NCBI GenBank assembly: GCA_020726505.1 | Contig: JAHLEZ010000023.1 | Coordinates: 124,001-188,000, forward strand | Length of the DNA: 64,000 nucleotides | Direction of reading: 5' to 3' | Source: Leptodontidium sp. MPI-SDFR-AT-0119 | Taxonomy: Eukaryota; Ascomycota; Leotiomycetes; Helotiales; Leptodontidiaceae | In this document: positions 13,101 to 25,937 of the stretch, in pieces | Position numbering within the stretch: the first letter of the stretch is position 1 | Layout: the number at the start of each line of letters is the position of its first letter | Position numbers and translations under genes: made by a program | The notes under the pieces: generated by a model | What the model saw: only the letters and a program-made list of their open reading frames with translations | Databases searched by the model: none | Told to the model about the DNA's origin: nothing

Positions 13101-13115
13101 GTCACGTCACGTCAC
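13101..13115. promoter_or_regulatory. Tandem CRE-like sites (GTCACGTCACGTCAC)
   Basis: Three overlapping GTCAC/GTGAC units make two TGACGTGAC-type cores on the minus strand, the consensus recognised by ATF/CREB-family bZIP proteins. No gene starts nearby, so a role is uncertain. Confidence 0.35.
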
Positions 13116-16100
13116 AAATTCATGCGAAAAGGGCATCAAGGGGGCAATGAGCCTCTGATTCGACTACGACTCAGCTCGACTCGACTGGATCTTGCTAGGT
13201 CTCCCTTGGGAGAGATCTCGATCTTTGGGTTGAATCGCGGATGTATGTACGTACGATATGGTGGGTGGGTACGGTTGAGTTGGTACCTGGAAACGCTGAC
13301 AGCGCAGATATATTTTCTAGAACGCATTCACTCATGACAGAACTCCGTGTGTGATTCAGATGATTGTGAATCAGGTACTGTACGGACCGTCTTTCATCTT
13401 CATTCTGGACATGACCGTGACACCACACCGTATCGTCTTTAGTCATGGCTTACTGTACATACCAATCCAGTGCGGTACGTACCATACCTCGCAAGACTTC
13501 GTATTGTCCAGCGAGCAGTGCAAAGGAAACTTTCTCCCCCTTAACGGACAGTCACGATGCATAAAGGCGCATCTTCAATAGGTAAGAAGCAGCCTCCAAA
13601 AAGATCTCCCACCTATCATGACCTCACAGTGCTGAAACTTTCCAGCTCACAGGCTGAATTCAATTCAATCCAATTCAATTCAATTCTCATCACCTCCACA
13701 GACACCATCACATTTCCGTACGCCTCTCTCACCTCCGTACTCCGTGCAGTACGGTAGAAAAACGTGACGAGCTCATGCACGGACGGACACACCCCGATGC
13801 AGGTGCAGGTGCAGGCACAGGCACAGGACAGGGCCACCCCGTACCTGTTTGATCAGCGACCTGAAACCGGCAGCATGCAGATAGGACAGGAGTACTGGGA
13901 AGAAAAAGAAAAAATAACCCGAAGAGACGCCATACCTCCTTACAAGCATCACTCCCTGCGAACAACGTGAAGAGCGAGGGCATTTACAAGGGTTCTCCTT
14001 GAGAGGGGAGGGGACGAAGGGTACGGAGTAAAAGATCCTATCGTGAAGAGGGAGGCATGCGTGTGCGTGATCGTCCCGCTGATAAGGCAGGGTTCCCGTG
14101 CGAGGGTTCGCTTCCACACAGAATAGAAGCTGTGTTGGGGCCTTTTTGACTTTTGGAGATGGAGGTGGATGATGCTGATGGTATGCTCATGTAATAAATA
14201 GACTTCCATTTGTGATGGCGATTTAATGTGGAGGGAGGGTGATACTTTTTTTTTTTTACGAAAGTGCACGAGGGAGATAAACTTCGGAATAACATCATGT
14301 GGTGGCAAAGGATACCCTAAAAGGCACCACTATTGCATCTCTCTAATTCATTCAATTCCCAGCACATCGCATACTGCGTATAACGGCTATTCATTAATAA
14401 GCCCTTACTTACCTTGTACCGTCCCACAAGCACAGCATCCTTTTCTTTCCTCGAGTCCTTCACGCAATGCGGCTAAACCCCACCAAAGCAAGAAATTCAA
14501 ATACAAATCAAATCAAATTCACCCAGAGCCGCCCGTGAGACAAGCCAATGTACAAAGGTCAAAGTACCTACTCGTAAGGAGTACAGCTTGATCTGTAATT
14601 CTCCGATCCCGAACGATGCTATTTCTGGGAATTCTTTGCGGTACTGTCCTGTGCGAGTGGCTACCTCTGTACGCGGAGGAGAAGAGTGTCGGGAAGACAA
14701 GATCATCTCATCCGAGCGTGACGCTTCCTCACTGCCGAAATCAAGTCAAGTCAAGTCAAAGTCAAGTCTGCTCAGCCCAGCTCATCCTTCCTGTCCTCTT
14801 CATATCCACAAACATCAACACCTCCCAATCAGAACCCTCAAGACTCGAGAAACAAACCCCCCCTCTTCTCCACTCTCCACCTCCAACCACCTCATAAACA
14901 CATCTCGCCAAAAAGACAAGGGACAAGCTCAAGCTCGAAAAGTATTTCCGTACCACCAGCAAACGACTGGCTCACACGAGCGCATCAGATCCTCGCTTCC
15001 GCACCACCCCATGCACCACTCAGCTGAAACAACGACTCATCCAGAGCTCTCATTCGTCCGCGCCAGAAGCTGCATGTCATGTCAACTCAACCGCTCGAGC
15101 CATCCAAACCTAACCCCCAGCGCCTCTTAAAATAGCTTCAAACACCCGCCGGGCACACATGAGTGCTGTGCACATCTCAACTACGGTTAGATTTGGGCCA
15201 CTTGCAAAGCGACCTGGCGGCCTCCGAGGAGACCAGAAGGTTGGGTATGTGGTATGCCGTATGCGAGCTTAATTCCTGCGGCTGGTGGATGGATTGATAG
15301 GTAAGTGGAAGCCGAAAGGATGGAAAAGAAGCGAAGCGAAGCGTGACTTGGACAGATGCAGGTCGGCGTACCGCTGGCTCTAATTCGAGATCGGATCTGA
15401 TCCTTCCATCGTCCTTCCTTCTTCCCCGCTACGATTCCGTAACTACCGGCTTGAGGAATTGCTGACTGACTAACTGACTGGCCGACTGACTTGACTGACA
15501 AAGAGAGAAAGAAAGTGACGGCGGATGTGATGACCCTAGCGTTTAGATAATTTCCTTTCATGCCGGCTGGCTGGCTAACATGGCCATGTCTCTCCTACTC
15601 TCTCTTTCTTCAGCAAGTAGGTGCAGCATCTCAAACATTCCGTTCTACATACCGTCTGTACTGTACCGTACTAAATGTTCTATTTCTGTCGCTCTTTCTT
15701 CGTGAGGAAGATCCACCCCAGCGGGAAATCTTCAAAACATCCAGCTAACTTGACGCCCGTGATCTGAGTAGTTCAGTGTCGGTGTCTGGCTCTGTACAAT
15801 CTGGTCTTCTCACCGCTGTTGCCGATTATGTCAAGATGTTCATTCGTTGGGTCGTTCAAACTTCAAAGAAAGTGCAAGTGCAAGCCCCAGCTCAAGCGAG
15901 CTCAACCCCTCCATACCATGCCATGCCGCCTCTCCTCATCCGTCCTCTGTCCACAGACCCACACCGCACAGGTTGAAACATGACACTTTGATTCTGCTCT
16001 TCTCTTCTCGTCCCCTCTCTTCTTGACTAGCGGTCTTTCTTTCATCTTCATATCCATCGGGACATGACTTTTCTCCGTAAGGAGCATCAGTCAGTGCGCA

Positions 16101-19100
16101 CACCTCCCGTCAAAGCACCCTGTCTAAATGTCCCATTTAAGACTACTATACCCTGTCGACCTCCACATCTAGACAGATGGCCGGCCGGTCCATCCTCAGA
16201 AGCGGAAAGGGCAGAGGAAGATCGACATTCCGTTTCTTGAGCATGAATCAAGTCAAGCCAAGCTGAATGATGAACTAGGCCATGCTAGACTGCTCTGAAC
16301 CGCCTTCACATCCATCACATCACATCACATCCATCACTCACTAGTACTTGCCAGCCTAGAAACAAGTCCAGGAGGCAGGATCTTAAGCGACGACGATGTT
16401 CCGCATACTTTGAAACCAACTACAAAGTTCTAACTTTCCCACATCCCAGTTTCAGTTTTCGCCCTTTGCCACTTAGAGTAAAGCACTGCACAAGTCGAAG
16501 GTACCAACCGGCCCTACCGAACCACAGCTAAGGTAAGTTCTAAGTTTCCGAGTTGAGTTCAAGATTGCAAAGCAAGTCCAGGTCCGATTAGTAGACCTCA
16601 AACATTCGATCACCAGGTTTCACATTCTTCGATCTTTGGGTCAGTCACCCATCCACCCTAACCCATCCACCCAGCCATCCCTCATCCATCATCCCACCGT
16701 GGATCTTTCTATTTCCAGAGCAGTGTTTCTCGCATCATCCTTGAACATGCAAAATGCCCGTCTGTCTATGCTTTGCTTTACGGAGCACAGTCTACTATCC
16801 CTCCGAGCACGATATAGACAGACTCGAGAGTTGCATTCAGGAACCCCATGGCTTGCGAGGCCGGTGATCATCAGAAAGGAGACAAACTGCATGATGTGCC
16901 CAAGGGTTCACTTTTTCTCTCCGGGTGCCAAGCGAGCGAGCAACTCGGTTCTTCTTACCTTGCCACACCTCTCCTTCGCCGTTCATTCTTCTTGTTCCTC
17001 TCCTTCGGGCTTTGATACTTTCATGCCTTGACGTTCCCACTCCTTGTCTCCTCGTTCCTCAACTCCCCTCTGGTTGGCTTGAGCCTGGAGCCTTGACCAA
17101 GAGCGGAGAGAGACTTCGCACTGAACACTGAGCACTGAGCACTGAGTTCACCATGCTCAAAGCATCAAGGAAGGAAGGAAGCCGTTCGGACACTCGGTCC
17201 ATCTTCCATGAGATCCCGCTAGAACATGAAACTGTACAGCACAGCACAGCACATACTTTCCCATCAAAGCCCATCAGAGCCCGCTCGCACGCCGCCACCA
17301 CCGCCTCCATAGCTGGGCTACGCTACGCTACTCAGATGAGAATGTAGTTTCCCAATTCGTGAGCGTGTGCATATGCGTGTCTCTGCTGGACGGTGGCGGG
17401 TGGCGGTTTGCTTTCTACAGTATGTGGTGAGACGAGATGAGATCGCGGGGAGCGAGGACAAGAGGGAAGATATGTGGGTTTGTTTTGAGAGTCTGAAGCG
17501 AAGCGAAAAACACGAGTGGAGTAGGAGAGAGGAAAGAGAGATCTTGTTGCATGTCGTAGGCGATGCATCTAGATTGCACAGCTAGATGGGAAGTGGGGGG
17601 GGAAGGGAGGGTTTGTGCATGGTTGGCACACACATGATTTCTATGTTCAGTACTCACTGCACATAGGTGTGAGCGCCTTGAGAAGCACGCAATTGATAGT
17701 CTGCTTTGTTTCAACGTATCATAGACTTATAATTGTGCCTGCCTATTTGTTAGAATCTTGGAAAATACTTCTAATAAATACTCTGTCCTTTCCTCTTCTC
17801 CGTGCAGGAAATCGGCATTCATCACGTGCATCCCTCAATGTAAACAAACCCCCCTCTTCTTCTTTCCTTCCTCCCCAGTACTTCCAAAAACTAATTCCCA
17901 TTCACTCTCACTCCTTCAACCCACTTTACTTCTCACCCCATAACGCAACATTCCTCTCCCTCCCCATCTTCAACCTATAACCTCCAAGCTCACAAAATAG
18001 CAATCTCACCACCTTGCAGCAAATAGTCACATGGCTGACCTACGGAACCTCTCAGAAGTAGGGACGTCAGTATGAGTATGTACATGAAATCTCATGCGTT
18101 TTATTCATTATTGGTCTGGTGAGATTATGTCTCCTGTTACTGGTACTCTCTTTTCCTTGTTGCTCTGTTGTATCTCGTCACATTTCTCTTTCGAGATCTG
18201 AAAGGATTACTGTGAGGGGAGGGTTTGATAACAACAAATCATTCGACAGCAGTTCGTACGAACTGGGGATTCAACACAGTGAAGTTTCTGTAGAGTATTC
18301 AGCAGATTACAAATAGGTATTTCCTGAGCATCTATAAAATAAATCCTTGCTTGAAGGAGTGCGTGGCAATTTAGTTTCAAAGACAAGGTTGAGGAGATTG
18401 GGATTTACAGTTCTCTCTTATCTTGGTATTGGTTGTTTGGTGATTTCTTGAGGATCTGAATACCTTACACTGGTTGTTTTATTTATACTCCAATTGCGAT
18501 GGAAAGTGTAGGATGCAATTCGATCCGTCTTAGTAGAGATTGATTTCATGGGATGGCAAGTTTGGGGTCTCGGGGCTGCGAATTTTACTTAGATATTCAT
18601 TTGGTTTTACCTTCTTCATCTGCTGCTTTTATACCACTTGGAATTTAAGTGGTATTACTTATGTACTCGGTTTGGTAATTGAAGCAAAGTGATGAGCTGT
18701 AAGGGTACAAATAGCACATGTTTGCTTTTACCATGCTAACTGCTGTTTATCATCATGTTCGAATTCAGTTTCATATCCCCCGAATCATTGCTTACGCTCA
18801 CAATCATTCACTTTACCCGGTTTGCCATTTTCGTGCCAATTCAAAACTATAAACTCACTTGCAGGTCTCGATTCTAATCTTTTACTCGGTAGTGTTTACC
18901 GCAACCCAAGCCTCGAAGTTACCTCCCCTATTAACAGCCTCATCTCATGCAATTTTTGTTTTGGTTATAGTCTTATACATACTTTATACACCCTTAGAGC
19001 TTCAGCATGCACTACTTTCTATTCAGCGTGATCACATATCACTTCTCCCCCTCTTCCCGTGCCAGCTACTCCTACCGTGGGATCTTCAAATGACGAAGGT

Positions 19101-20898
19101 GAATTCCATAAACATGGGAAGAGGCTTTGCAAATTGGCACGCCACATATCGCAATTCACGGCAAGATATACGCAAAGAGTACACATATCTTCTGTTTTCG
19201 AGATCTTTATGAACGAGACAGTAGAAAGAGTTCCACGAGTTAGTGACACTTCTCATGATTACTGGAGCGTCATATACATCAGAGTGGATTACGGTCTCAA
19301 CATGCATCCACGATCACATTTCAGAATTTAGGATTTTGACTAGTAGCGGTAAAAGGAAAGTCTTTGGACATCTAAAATTTAACATTGATGTCGATGTCAA
19401 GTGAACCTCTATTTCCTACAAGCCACTGGGTTTGCTACCATCACGTTCACTGTCGTCACTTTCCCGTTTTCGTCGAAAACTAAAGAGAAAAACACATCAA
19501 ATAAAGCAGTCTATACTTAGAAGTCCTCCCAGCATCTGAATATTCGCGGTCTATACGAAGTAAACAAGATAGAGACCTCGAGCGGCGAGCCTCTCTGACT
19601 AGCTGGTACGGTGGTACCCCACGAAATGATACAGCATTGCAGCACCCTCCCAGATCCGAATAGTCTGGCATGAGCGTCACGAGCTCAGTTTAAAGTGCCC
19701 AAAATTACATCTGGCCATATATATACCGCCCCTGGAAATATTAATTCTCCTCGACCTGCTTCGCCTTACAAGACATGCATTCAGAGGTGGGGTGAGAAAA
19801 TCGAAATTCGGTCCTAGATTCTTACTACCCATTATTATTTACAGCTTCACACAGAATTGAAATATCTGTTATATTCAAGTCAAATAAAACTTCTTCTGAG
19901 CTCATAACACTAGGAAAGATAGCTGGTAATTGGGAGCGTAGGGATGTGAAAAGGTCATGTTTGGATTTTGATGGACCGAAGAACGTCTTGATTGACAATG
20001 CTCTCTCTTCGAAGACCAGGATCTTGTGGAGGAGAATGTCGTAAATACAACTTGCTTCAATTCTCAAATGTAAGATTCATAGAGTTCAATTTTAATTAAT
20101 TGAATACAGATGTTCTTTCTCAACTTGAGAGATGCAAATGATGGATGCCTGTTGTCAATTGTCATTTGTTGATGCCTTGTCGCTTAAATTGTTGCTGCCA
20201 ATCTCGCATTTTCTTCGACTACCTATCTACTCATGATGTACATTCTTGGTCGTGCACTGCAAATACTTGATCTCACACGTCAAATAATCGCCAGACCGGG
20301 AATCTGGGGATAGGAAGAGAACACTTGCCGTTTCATGCTCAGATCTCCCTGCCATGTCCTTACTTTAAAACTCTCCGCTGTTGCTCGGCTGAGAAGAGGG
20401 TGAGGTCGGTGGAAGTGAGTCTTTATATAAGAATTTTGAGATGTAGGCTAGTCTTAAACAGGTGGACTTGGTGACTGAGCAATTTAACTCAAGAGGGATT
20501 ACTCTGGTCCAAGTCGGGAAGTCTATGTTTGCAAAAGCCAAAATATGTGCTCAAAGAAACACGAGGCTTTTGCAAGGACCTAAGACTACAGTAAAAGGCG
20601 AAACGGGTGTCGTCGTTGTTTACTTAATTATTTTTAGTGAGGTTCACTTCTGAATGCTTGTGGCTGTACACCCCTACCTGGAGGTACTTCCGTACGGAAG
20701 GTGTTCGGTCCAGCAGCCGCAGCAGAGATGGGATAGCTGGTTTGGAAGCGACTATGCAGTAATCACGTAGAAGATACGAGAAGTCTCGTGGCAACTCTGG
20801 AGTACTGTTAAGGCACACGGTCCCCTTGACCCTCTATGAAATAGAGAAATAAAGAAATAAATATTATACATTGAAGGTAAAGCCACACTAATAGGCAC

Positions 20899-23800
20899 CT
20901 ACCTCAACCCAAGCTTTCCGAGCAGTTTATGCCGCTCTTTCCTTATTGGGGGGGTATCTAAAGCCCGAATACTCTCCCGTAAACTATGAGATTTTGGATG
21001 ATTAGGTCCAACGACTTTCTCATATCCTACAAGAGCCTTTGAGTACATGATTCTAGCCTTTACTAGATTATTTTCTTCTTCGAAGAGTAAGCCAAGGTTC
21101 CAAATTATGTTTAGCGCTGGGATATAAGTCGTGATATTCTCCACACCGAGCGCCTTCTCGTAGCCTTGCAGCGCCCGCTGGTACATCTGCTCGGCCTCGA
21201 CGAGCTTGCCTTGGTTAGCGTAGAGGTTCGCCAAGTTGTTGACCGTGTCGAGCGTCGACGTGTGCTCTAGCCCCCATGTCTTCTCGTAGCCCTGCAGCGC
21301 CCGCTGGTACATCTGCTCGGCCTCGGCGAGCTTGCCTTGGGTTTTATAAAGGACACCTAGGTTGTTAACCGTAGAGAACGTCGACGTATGCTCTAGCCCC
21401 CATGTCTTCTCGTAGCCCTGCAACGCCCGCTGGTACATCTGCTCGGCCTCGGCGAGCTTGCCTTGGGTTTTATAAAGGAGACCTAGGTTATTAACCGTGT
21501 TGAGCGTCGACGTGTGCTCTGGCCCCCATGCCTTCTCTTTGCCTTGCAGCGCCCGCTGGTACATCTGCTCGGCCTCGATGAGCTTGCCTTGGGTTTGATA
21601 AAGGGCCGCTAGGTTGTTGACCGTGTTAAGCGTCGACGTGTGCTCTGGTCCCCATGCCTTCTCGTAGCCCTGTAGCGCCCGCTGGTACATCTGCTCGGCC
21701 TCGACGAGCTTGCCTTGGGTTTTATAAAGGGTCGCCAGGTTGTTGACCGTGTCGAGCGTCGACGTGTGCTCTGGTCCCCATGCCTTCTCGTAGCCCTGCA
21801 GCGCCCGCTGGTACATCTGCTCGGCCTCGGCGAGCTTGCCTTGGGTTTGATAAAGGATTGCCAGGTTGTTGACCGTGTCGAGCGTCGACGTGTGCTCTGG
21901 TCCCCATGCCTTCTCGTAGCCCTGCAGCGCCCGCTGGTACATCTGCTCGGCCTCGGCGAGCTTGCCTTGGGTTTGATAAAGGATCGCCAGGTTGTTGACC
22001 GTGTCGAGCGTCGACGTGTGCTCTGGTCCCCATGCCTTCTCGTAGCCCTGTAGCGCCCGCTGGTACATCTGCTCGGCTTCGACGAGCTTGCCTTGGGTTT
22101 TATAAAGGACCGCCAAGTTGTTGATCGTGTCGAGCGTCGACGTGTGCTTTGGCCCCCATGCCTTCTCCTTGCCCTGCAACGCCCGCTGGTACATCTGCTC
22201 GGCTTCGACGAGCTTGCCTTGGGTTTGATAAAGGACCGCCAAGTTGTTGACCGTGTTAAGCGTCGACGTGTGCTCTAGTCCCCATGCCTTCTCGTAACCC
22301 TGCAACGCCCGCTGGTACATCTGCTCGGCCTCGACGAGCTTGCCTTGGTCGGCGTAGAGGTTTGCCAAGTTGTTGACCGTATCAAGCGTCAACGTGTGCT
22401 CTGATCCCCATGCCTTCTCGTAGCCCTGCAGCGCCTGCTGGTACATCTGCTCGGCCTCGACAAACTTGCTCTGGTCATTGAAGAGATAGCCTAAGTCGAA
22501 GTATGTCTCTGCCATGCCATCGACCGGGACCAAGCTGTTCAACACAATATAAGAACATCTGGCTGCATGCTGGAGAAGCCGTCGCTGTGTTAGCCACGGC
22601 CGATTAGCCTGCTTACCTGGGACATGTGATGCAACAGATTTTAGTGCTACCCTAGCAAGACTAAAATCCCATTCTTGATTTAAGACGTGAATTGTCCACG
22701 AGTGAACGCACCCATGGATACTATACCCTCGTGACTCGAGTAGCTCTAGGGATGACTTATCTACTTCCACGAGCCCGTAGTCACTGAGTACCCGCATCGC
22801 TCCCTGGAAGCTCAATTCGTCTTTAACAAGCTCCCGTATCCAGTCTAGATCCTCGAAGACGCTGTGCTGAAGAAGCTCAAGCCAGAGATCCTCGTTATCA
22901 AAGTAAGCCCAGAGGCGAAGAAGCTGGGCTGAGAGTACGTTCCGTCGCTCGACGTGCTCAAATGAAATCTGCCATGTAGAATAGAGTGTTCGGTCATCGT
23001 ACGAGCTAAGTTCGGGGCTCGTTATCTGGAGCTTCGCCCATGACTCCTCATATAAGCGAAGATAGGCAGAGAAACTTGTTGCCGCTTGATCAAGATATGC
23101 TCCAGCCGTCGCAAGTGCAAGAGGGAGTCCGTCTAGCTTCTTGGCAAGCTTTATAGCATCCAAATCTACAGACGAGTTAAAGCTGCACTTAGAAATATAG
23201 ATAGCGCCTACCATTCTCTAGTCCTTCTCGGTTTGATGTGTTTGATAAAATCTTAAGACTATCCTGGATGTTTTCTAGCTTTGTAACTTGTGTGCGATGC
23301 CCTATTTTAACTTCCGACGACCGTGTTGTGATGATAACTGAACCTTGATACGATTCAGGGAGGAATTGACGGATATCAACTGCTGCTAGATCTGTATTTT
23401 TCGCTGACTTAGGATTATCGTAGTTATCGTAAATCACTAGCCATCGCGTATTGTACGGAAGACTCAACCACGCCTTGACGGCATCAATCACCTCGTCCAA
23501 GTCTCCTTTTATATCTACACTGCTTAGCCGGCCAGCTGAGGGGTATTCTCGCAATATTTGCCTTGCCACCGTGGCAAAACTCTGTTTTAGCGAATCCTCG
23601 TCCTTGATGTTCAGCCAGAATATGGCCGAGTAATTGTCCTTGTGCCGCTTCGCGTACGCAACAGCCAATTGTGTCTTGCCGATGCCGCCGAGGCCATGGA
23701 GAATAACAGTGCGCCGGGAGCCGTCGCCGCTCAGCGACTTGTGCACCTCTCTGAGCTCATCCTCTCTTGCCACGAAATATTCGATATCAGAGACCGCATA

Positions 23801-24635
23801 GAGACTGAACGGGATCGAAAAGTTCTCGTATTTAATCCCTATCCGAGTCAATAACATTTATAAAGCATAATCTCAATCTTAATAATGAGAACAGCATACC
23901 TTTTTCCTTCCTATCAATCGCCTCTTGGAGCCGTCCCACTGCATTCGCTTTCCCTTCGCTGTAGATAAGCGACATGTAAACTTCAAAGATGCCCAGCAAT
24001 GAGTATGCCATATCTTCTTCGCGAGTTGTTTGACGGGTTTCTGCCCATAACATTCGTTCGGTCACACTAAAATCCGCCAAGGGACTTCCTCGAAGAGCTT
24101 TGCTAGGAATTCCTGTTATCTCGCAGATTAGCCGCTCCAGGGATTTCTTGTCACCTAGACGCTCCCGATCCTTAGAGAAAAATTCAACTGATGCCGGAGC
24201 AATAAGCTCTTGAAGGGTCCAGCCTCGCGTAAACCATTTGCTTGCTCGGAATGCCGGTTCCCAGGGAAGCTGGGGGGACCGTTCCTCCCTATCGACGGTC
24301 GGTCTCAGAACGTCCGACAAAAAGACGTAGCATTTCGCCGCACCGCGGTACCAGCGAAACATAGAATTTATAGCCTCTGCGAGCTCAGCGCTGCTTGTTT
24401 TATCGATGCAACAGGTATCGACCCAGAAGTGTTGTAAGCCATCGCGTCTGGCCTGTTCTCCGCAGAATCGGATCTTGTCAAAACCAATCTTGCTCGTCCC
24501 ATTCCTATTCATCATGTCCCCGAAGGTGACTTCCTGCGGTCCCCATGTGTGCGAGAGGATAGCATATGGGGGAATATCGTCGAAGAACTGCATCAGGCTG
24601 ATCACGCCATCGTTATTGTAGACTAGTAGGCGCAT
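20899..24635 (-). CDS. HET / NB-ARC / TPR NLR-like protein (probable nonself-recognition gene)
   Basis: Exons 24635-23900, 23838-23212 and 23165-20899 join to 3630 nt (1209 aa). The two introns (61 and 46 nt) have GT..AG ends, and the join restores the NB-ARC frame. The N-terminal HET domain shows AILSHTWG (25-32), VDTCCIDK (72-79) and RGWTLQEL (137-144). The NB-ARC has the P-loop GLGGIGK (294-300), Walker B WLVIYDNYDN (378-387), GSVIITTRS (411-419) and GLPLAL (467-472). About 12 kinesin-light-chain-like TPRs follow from residue about 673, the central ten being 42 aa each and nearly identical. HET domains trigger cell death in heterokaryon incompatibility; in NLR architectures the NB-ARC switches state and the repeats sense a ligand. 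That this particular protein does so is inference. It sits alone beside a gene desert; the frame is intact, with no RIP-like stop codons. Confidence 0.93.
21121..22380 (-). repeat. Ten-unit 126-bp coding repeat array (TPR units 2-11)
   Basis: Ten head-to-tail units of 126 bp encode 42-aa TPRs, each centred on EAEQMYQRALQG. Units 5 and 6 are identical at the protein level, and most units are near-identical in DNA including silent sites. The differences fall on few codons: the residues around LA-x-LY-x-x-Q, the residue after KL, Y/K after QG, the residues between WG and HT, and the last residue of the unit. The array is visibly GC-richer than the flanking sequence. Tandem reading-frame-preserving repeats like these can change copy number by unequal exchange. 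Confidence 0.95.
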
Positions 24636-25937
24636 TGCTTAGACAGTATCGGAGAGAATCGGCAGGTAGTTCTCGCAGGGAAGGTGTGTATGCATTTGTT
24701 GAGTTGAGGGTATAGGTTGGGTCGAGGTTGTGCTCGTACAGCCCAGCTGAACGACAGCCTCGTGGCATGGTGTCGTCGTGCATTATCGCAACACGCCAGA
24801 CCAGCCAATCGACGCCAGCCACTACAGAATCCTTGGCGGCTATTTGGGCCATTTGAGCGAATCCCATGAGCGATTGAGCCCTGCATCGTTTTCACTGAGG
24901 CGCATCTTGAGGTCAAGATCGGGCTACCACACGATGGGATACACTTCTCAGAACAGCTCAAGAGAATAATCCGAAAATGACAAAGCTAACGGCGAAATTA
25001 ATCTTACATGGGCTCTTTTCACCTCAAGTTGTTGATTCACGGGTTTGCTTGACGACTTTCGATTTCCAAGGGTATTTCCATGAGAAATTTAAACGTCATT
25101 TCGATGCGGAAGCAGAGGTGGTAGCATTGCGGAGTGGCCTACTCACAACTAAACAAGATGAAGAGCTTCTATCACTTGGCCTGCATTGGCACTTTCTACA
25201 ATAAATTCAAGACTTTGGCTGTCGATTTGACTCAAGGATATGGCGTACTACTTCCGATCAAAAACCTATCACAATGGTCTCGAGACTCTGGAAAGCTTCT
25301 CCCACAAAGGAACCCATTTCTTACAGTTGCACGTGATTAAAAAGTCTTAGATGAGATGGACATGTGGTGAGAGATGAAATATGAGGGGGTGTGCATTTCG
25401 CAGCTCATTCAATTGATCTTGGTTTATGATTCTACGGTCTGTCGTCAGAGTAAAGTTGACCGGGAAGGACTCAGCACCCCGCATAAATTGTCAACCGTCA
25501 GTTCAAGCAAGTCATCCACTTCGTTAGACCGGGAAAACCTCCTCCCCCACCAATTCACAATCTGGTGCGACAGAGGAAAAAAAATGAATAAAAAACAAAG
25601 TATGAGCTTACTTCCGGCGAACAGAAAATCCTGAAGAACTTCCCCTGCTGCTCGAGAAAAGATCCATCGCTAGTCAGGAACTAGCGTCTTGGTGGGGTGA
25701 GAGAAGCAAAGAAAGAGTCACCTCCTTTGGAATTTGTAATTAGATTTTCCATCTTGGCATCAAAGGTTTTTTTGTCATCTTCATCTGACGCCCTTCTCTT
25801 TCATTTCACCGTTTGAATATTGCTCATCGGTTCCATCTCAAAAGTCTTGAACTTCTGTGCAAGAATTTTGGACTTCGGGGATCCTATCAAAAGTGGGGGG
25901 AGAAGCAAAATTCTAGAACCATAACCCTCACTTCACA
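24636..25937. other. Divergent intergenic region, NLR / MFS
   Basis: No gene is recognised. The region holds the promoters of the minus-strand NLR gene and the plus-strand transporter. Small open frames on both strands have no recognisable product. Confidence 0.5.

Larger units (their letters stand above)
8831..20898. other. Gene desert between ste12 and the NLR gene
   Basis: About 12 kb show no frame that reads like a protein; the longest open frames (up to 180 aa, for example 14588-15130) are low-complexity and unrelated to known domains. A C/T-rich plus-strand block at 9420-9720 looks like a transcription start zone without a following gene, so non-coding transcripts are possible. The stretch also holds microsatellites, CRE-like sites and a cluster of GTACAGTAC words (annotated separately). 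From about 17.6 kb to 20.9 kb the sequence becomes visibly more AT-rich. Confidence 0.55.

Noticed and set aside
14588..15130. 180-aa plus-strand open frame in the desert
   Set aside because: Low-complexity, Ser/Pro/His-rich translation with no domain; overlapping frames of equal quality exist, and the sequence lacks a credible start context.
19825..20067. 80-aa minus-strand frame with a protein-like composition
   Set aside because: It could be a fragment of a decayed gene, but I find no domain and no neighbouring exon that continues it, so it cannot be supported.
21121..22380. Regular repeat array considered as a CRISPR-like or satellite locus
   Set aside because: The 126-bp unit is fully coding in one frame (42-aa TPRs) within a larger gene, and there are no unique spacers. 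The antisense frames over it are shadows of the repeat.
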